DNA from: Chlamydiota bacterium | GTDB taxonomy: Bacteria; Auribacterota; UBA3054; B51-G9 | Direction of reading: 5' to 3' | DNA: 6,481 nt | Assembly: GCA_030596365.1 (NCBI GenBank) | Contig: JAUVKG010000162.1 | Span: 1 to 6,481 of the forward strand | Shown here: positions 4,124-6,481 of the stretch, one piece after another | Layout of the letters: the number at the start of each line of letters is the position of its first letter | Position numbering within the stretch: position 1 is the stretch's first letter | Program-made: the position numbers and the translations under genes | The notes under the pieces: generated by a model | What the model saw: only the letters and a program-made list of their open reading frames with translations | What the model was told of the DNA's origin: nothing | Databases searched by the model: none

Positions 4124-6481
4124 ATGGCTGATATAATGACACCGATTTCGTTTTCGCGGCTTCTTCATTGGATTACGGAAGAATTTGAAAATCACAATTC
4201 TATTTTCGGTATACCTGAAAATAAATTCTTCAACACAAACAGCTCAAATTCTTTTTCGGTTTTCGATGAAAAATGTGCCACACCAATTGGTCCTGCAGCA
4301 GGTCCTCACACTCAACTCGCACAAAATATTATAGCCGCTTACCTTACCGGAGCGAGATTTTTTGAGTTAAAAACGGTACAAATTCTCGATACACTTGAGA
4401 TTGAAAAACCGTGCATTGACGCTGAAGACGAAGCCTACAATACGGAATGGTCAACTGAGTTCACTGTATCGAAAGCTTATGATGAATATTTGAAGGCGTG
4501 GGTATTGCTGCATTACATTCAGCATTTAGTATTCAAGAATTCAAATAGAGATTTTATTTTTAATATGAGTGTCGGTTATGATTTAAAAGGAATCAAAAGC
4601 AAAAAAATAGATTCTTTTATTGAGCAGCTGAAAGATGCGAAAAAAAATGATCGGTTTTTAGAATATCTCAACCAACTACCTGGCGAAATATCAAAAAATA
4701 TTTCTCCCGGCATTTCTTCTTCTTTAACTCTGTCAACTATGCACGGATGTCCTCCGGAAGAGATTGAAGCTATTTGTTCATATATCATCACAGAAAAAAA
4801 GCTCAACACATTTGTTAAGCTTAATCCAACATTACTCGGTTACGAAAAAGTAAAAAATATTCTTTATAATTCCGGATATGATTATATTGAACTTTCACAC
4901 GATTCATTTTTACACGATTTACAATTCAACGATGCTGTAGCTATGATAAAACGTCTGCAAAATCTCGCAACCGCACACGGCACAAAATTCGGAGTAAAAT
5001 TATCAAATACGCTTGGAGTCAAAAATACCAAAAATGCCCTTCCGGGTGATGAAATGTATATGTCAGGTCGGCCTCTTTTCCCGTTAACAATTAATCTTGC
5101 CTCGAAACTCACAAATGAACTTGGTGAAAAACTGAATATATCGTATTCAGGCGGAGCGACATTTTTTAACGTTTCAGAAATTTTAAGCTGCGGAATTAAA
5201 CCTATTACTCTCGCTACTGATTTACTCAAACCGGGAGGATATTATCGTTTCAACCAACTTGCAGAACTTTCTAAATTGAAAGAAATTCCTGAAAAGATAA
5301 ATGTCAAAAAACTTATCTCGCTTGCTAAAAACTCACTGATTAATCCCCTGTATTCCAAAGATACCCGTGAGACTTCAAATACAAAAATTAAAGAGAATCT
5401 TCCACTGTTTGATTGTTACATCGCGCCATGTATTGTCAACTGTCCGATTCATCAGGACATTCCGCAATACATTCATCTTATTGAAGAAGAGAGATACAAA
5501 GAAGCGTATGAATTAATTATCACTAAGAATCCCCTGCCGTTTATTACAGGATATATTTGCGATCATCCGTGTATGCTGAAATGCACACGCTGGGATTATG
5601 ATGAACCTGTTCTTATCAGAGAATTAAAACGCGTTGCCGCGGAAAACGGGAAAATCCCCCTAACCCACCAGCATACGCCGGTCTCCGCCTTTAAAAAAGA
5701 GGGACTAAATCCCCTAACCCACTCCCGCTGTGAAACCGGGATGTTCCACTTAAAAAAAGCAAAGCCCGGCGAATGCCGGGGGGGATTAATTAAAGTTGCT
5801 GTGATCGGAGCCGGACCTTGCGGATTATCCGCGGCGTATTTCCTCGCGAAATCCGGTCTGGATGTAACTGTGTTTGATAAAAACAAAAAACCGGGCGGAA
5901 CTGTTCAAAATATTATCCCCGATTTCCGACTCCCTCAATCTGCAATTGATAATGACATTCAATTAATAACTTCTGCCGGAGTTAAATTCGAACTTGGAAT
6001 AAGTCCCCCTTTTCTAAAGGGGGGAGGGGGATTTTTCCTCAACAATGAAAATTTTAAATATATTGTTCTTGCTATCGGCACGGGAAAATCCATAGGATTA
6101 AAACTTGATGGTGATAATAAAAATATCATTGGCGCAATAGATTTCCTGAAACAAATCAAAGAAAATAATCAAAACTTTAACACAGGTGAAAATGTCGTTA
6201 TAGTAGGCGGAGGTAATTCAGCAATGGATGCCGCGCGCGCTGCAGTCAGAACCAAAGGTGTTAAAAATGTTTCCATCATTTACAGAAGAACTGAAAAACA
6301 AATGCCCGCCGATCGCGAAGAACTTAACGCGGCAAAAAAAGACGGTGTCGTTTTTAAAGAGCTATTACAACCAATTTCAATCGACAAAAATTGTCGATTG
6401 AAATGTCAGGTTATGAAACTCGGCGAGCCTGATTCCAGCGGAAGAAAAAGACCTGTCCCGGTTGAAAATAAATTTGTTACT
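4124..6481 (+). CDS. ygfK: YgfK-like iron-sulphur flavoprotein oxidoreductase (annotated putative selenate reductase subunit), 3' partial
   Basis: 786 codons are visible and the frame is still open at the window edge; family members are about 1000 residues. The start MADIMTPISF matches the E. coli YgfK start (MGDIM) as I recall it. Domains in order: a dihydroorotate-dehydrogenase-like TIM barrel, about residues 45-400 (PIGPAAGPHTQLAQN, STMHGCPP, GVKLSNTLG, YSGGA); a helical Fe-S domain with Cys431, 436, 440 and Cys479, 483, 487, likely [4Fe-4S] ligands; then a GltD-like FAD/NAD(P) module with GAGPCG (562-567) and GGGNSA (695-700). The missing end should hold the rest of the flavin module and a ferredoxin-type domain. 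The architecture resembles dihydropyrimidine dehydrogenase, implying electron transfer for reduction of a heterocycle. Homologues lie in anaerobic purine/urate clusters; the selenate-reductase name is historical. Oddities: two translated repeat segments (residues ~510-555 and 627-638) and a perfect coding hairpin near the end. No Shine-Dalgarno is seen. Confidence 0.93.
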   Translation, partial: MADIMTPISFSRLLHWITEEFENHNSIFGIPENKFFNTNSSNSFSVFDEKCATPIGPAAGPHTQLAQNIIAAYLTGARFFELKTVQILDTLEIEKPCIDAEDEAYNTEWSTEFTVSKAYDEYLKAWVLLHYIQHLVFKNSNRDFIFNMSVGYDLKGIKSKKIDSFIEQLKDAKKNDRFLEYLNQLPGEISKNISPGISSSLTLSTMHGCPPEEIEAICSYIITEKKLNTFVKLNPTLLGYEKVKNILYNSGYDYIELSHDSFLHDLQFNDAVAMIKRLQNLATAHGTKFGVKLSNTLGVKNTKNALPGDEMYMSGRPLFPLTINLASKLTNELGEKLNISYSGGATFFNVSEILSCGIKPITLATDLLKPGGYYRFNQLAELSKLKEIPEKINVKKLISLAKNSLINPLYSKDTRETSNTKIKENLPLFDCYIAPCIVNCPIHQDIPQYIHLIEEERYKEAYELIITKNPLPFITGYICDHPCMLKCTRWDYDEPVLIRELKRVAAENGKIPLTHQHTPVSAFKKEGLNPLTHSRCETGMFHLKKAKPGECRGGLIKVAVIGAGPCGLSAAYFLAKSGLDVTVFDKNKKPGGTVQNIIPDFRLPQSAIDNDIQLITSAGVKFELGISPPFLKGGGGFFLNNENFKYIVLAIGTGKSIGLKLDGDNKNIIGAIDFLKQIKENNQNFNTGENVVIVGGGNSAMDAARAAVRTKGVKNVSIIYRRTEKQMPADREELNAAKKDGVVFKELLQPISIDKNCRLKCQVMKLGEPDSSGRKRPVPVENKFVT
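5653..5787 (+). repeat. In-frame repeat-like insertion within ygfK
   Basis: This segment is bounded by AATCCCCC (5653-5660) and its reverse complement GGGGGATT (5780-5787). It is 135 bases, exactly 45 codons. Inside are a near-copy of its own first end (AAATCCCCTAACCCAC at 5707-5722 against AAATCCCCCTAACCCAC at 5652-5668), the imperfect palindrome ACCAGCATACGCCGGT, a TCCCG/CGGGA stem (5723-5741) and the perfect hairpin CCCGGC-GAAT-GCCGGG (5765-5780). It lies between the Fe-S helical domain and the first FAD-binding motif. The encoded residues are low in recognisable family similarity, while both flanks match YgfK closely. Confidence 0.75.
6002..6037 (+). repeat. Short translated hairpin repeat within ygfK (SPPFLKGGGGFF)
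   Basis: CCCCCTTT (6005-6012) pairs perfectly with AAAGGGGG (6016-6023) around a TCT loop, followed by AGGGGGATTTTT. The reading frame is kept and gives a Pro/Gly-rich loop of 12 residues (627-638) inside the FAD module, just before the conserved strand KYIVLAIGTG. Such C-run/G-run hairpins are, from memory, common dispersed repeats outside genes. Confidence 0.7.
6374..6404 (+). repeat. Perfect 14-bp inverted repeat inside ygfK
   Basis: ATTTCAATCGACAA (6374-6387) and TTGTCGATTGAAAT (6391-6404) are exact reverse complements separated by AAA. The codons give PISIDKNCRLKC, which appears to align with the homologous E. coli segment without extra length. The sequence is therefore palindromic without an obvious insertion. 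Confidence 0.85.

Noticed and set aside
3748..4195. Minus-strand ORFs with Asp/Arg/Thr/His-rich repeats (TDTDRH, RITDHG)
   Set aside because: Their peptides are direct translations of the heptamer and decamer arrays and of the hairpin repeats. There is no start context or domain.
5640..5800. Frameshift or pseudogene in ygfK caused by the inserted repeat
   Set aside because: Codon-by-codon reading shows no stop and the same frame on both sides. Conserved motifs before and after are intact, so the gene appears functional.
4576..6159. Minus-strand ORFs of 66-115 residues within the ygfK region
   Set aside because: The plus-strand frame is continuous from 4124 to 6481 and matches YgfK throughout, so these are shadows.
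4124..6481. Selenoprotein, suggested by the selenate-reductase annotation of the family
   Set aside because: There is no in-frame TGA in the visible reading frame. The name reflects genetic context and not selenocysteine content.

Overview
The window carries three plus-strand protein genes and a large amount of short repeated DNA. Codon use is AT-leaning, start codons lack strong Shine-Dalgarno sequences, and the first gene ends in a PEP-CTERM-like sorting tail. Several intergenic stretches consist of degenerate, word-like repeats. Together these suggest an uncultured Gram-negative bacterium, perhaps of the PVC group (Lentisphaerota/Kiritimatiellota-like) or a similar lineage. That assignment is inference from general style and is weak.

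Layout: bases 1-2121 hold the 3' part of a secreted subtilisin-family (S8) protease with a C-terminal beta-sandwich region and a PEP-CTERM-like tail; its start lies upstream of the window. Bases 2122-2297 are a spacer with word-like repeats. Bases 2298-3770 encode a complete fold-type-II PLP-dependent enzyme of unknown substrate. Bases 3771-4123 form a 353-base gene-free spacer. It begins with a heptamer array that starts on the base after the stop codon, continues as a decamer array, and ends in several GC-rich hairpins. Bases 4124-6481 encode the first 786 residues of a YgfK homologue, an iron-sulphur/flavin oxidoreductase whose 3' end lies beyond the window.

The PLP enzyme and YgfK are co-directional. 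YgfK homologues typically sit in anaerobic purine/urate-catabolism clusters (with ssnA, ygeW, ygeX, ygeY, hydantoinase and molybdenum hydroxylase genes), so the two may belong to one nitrogen-salvage pathway; this is inferred from neighbourhood. The protease is unlikely to be functionally linked to them.

The most unusual aspect is that repeated DNA has entered protein-coding sequence without breaking it. A ~135-bp repeat-like segment with terminal inverted repeats is read through in an interdomain linker of ygfK. A second C/G-rich hairpin is translated as a short Pro/Gly-rich loop in the same gene, and a third, 14-bp perfect hairpin lies further on. The membrane tail of the protease is itself written in a 21-bp direct repeat.
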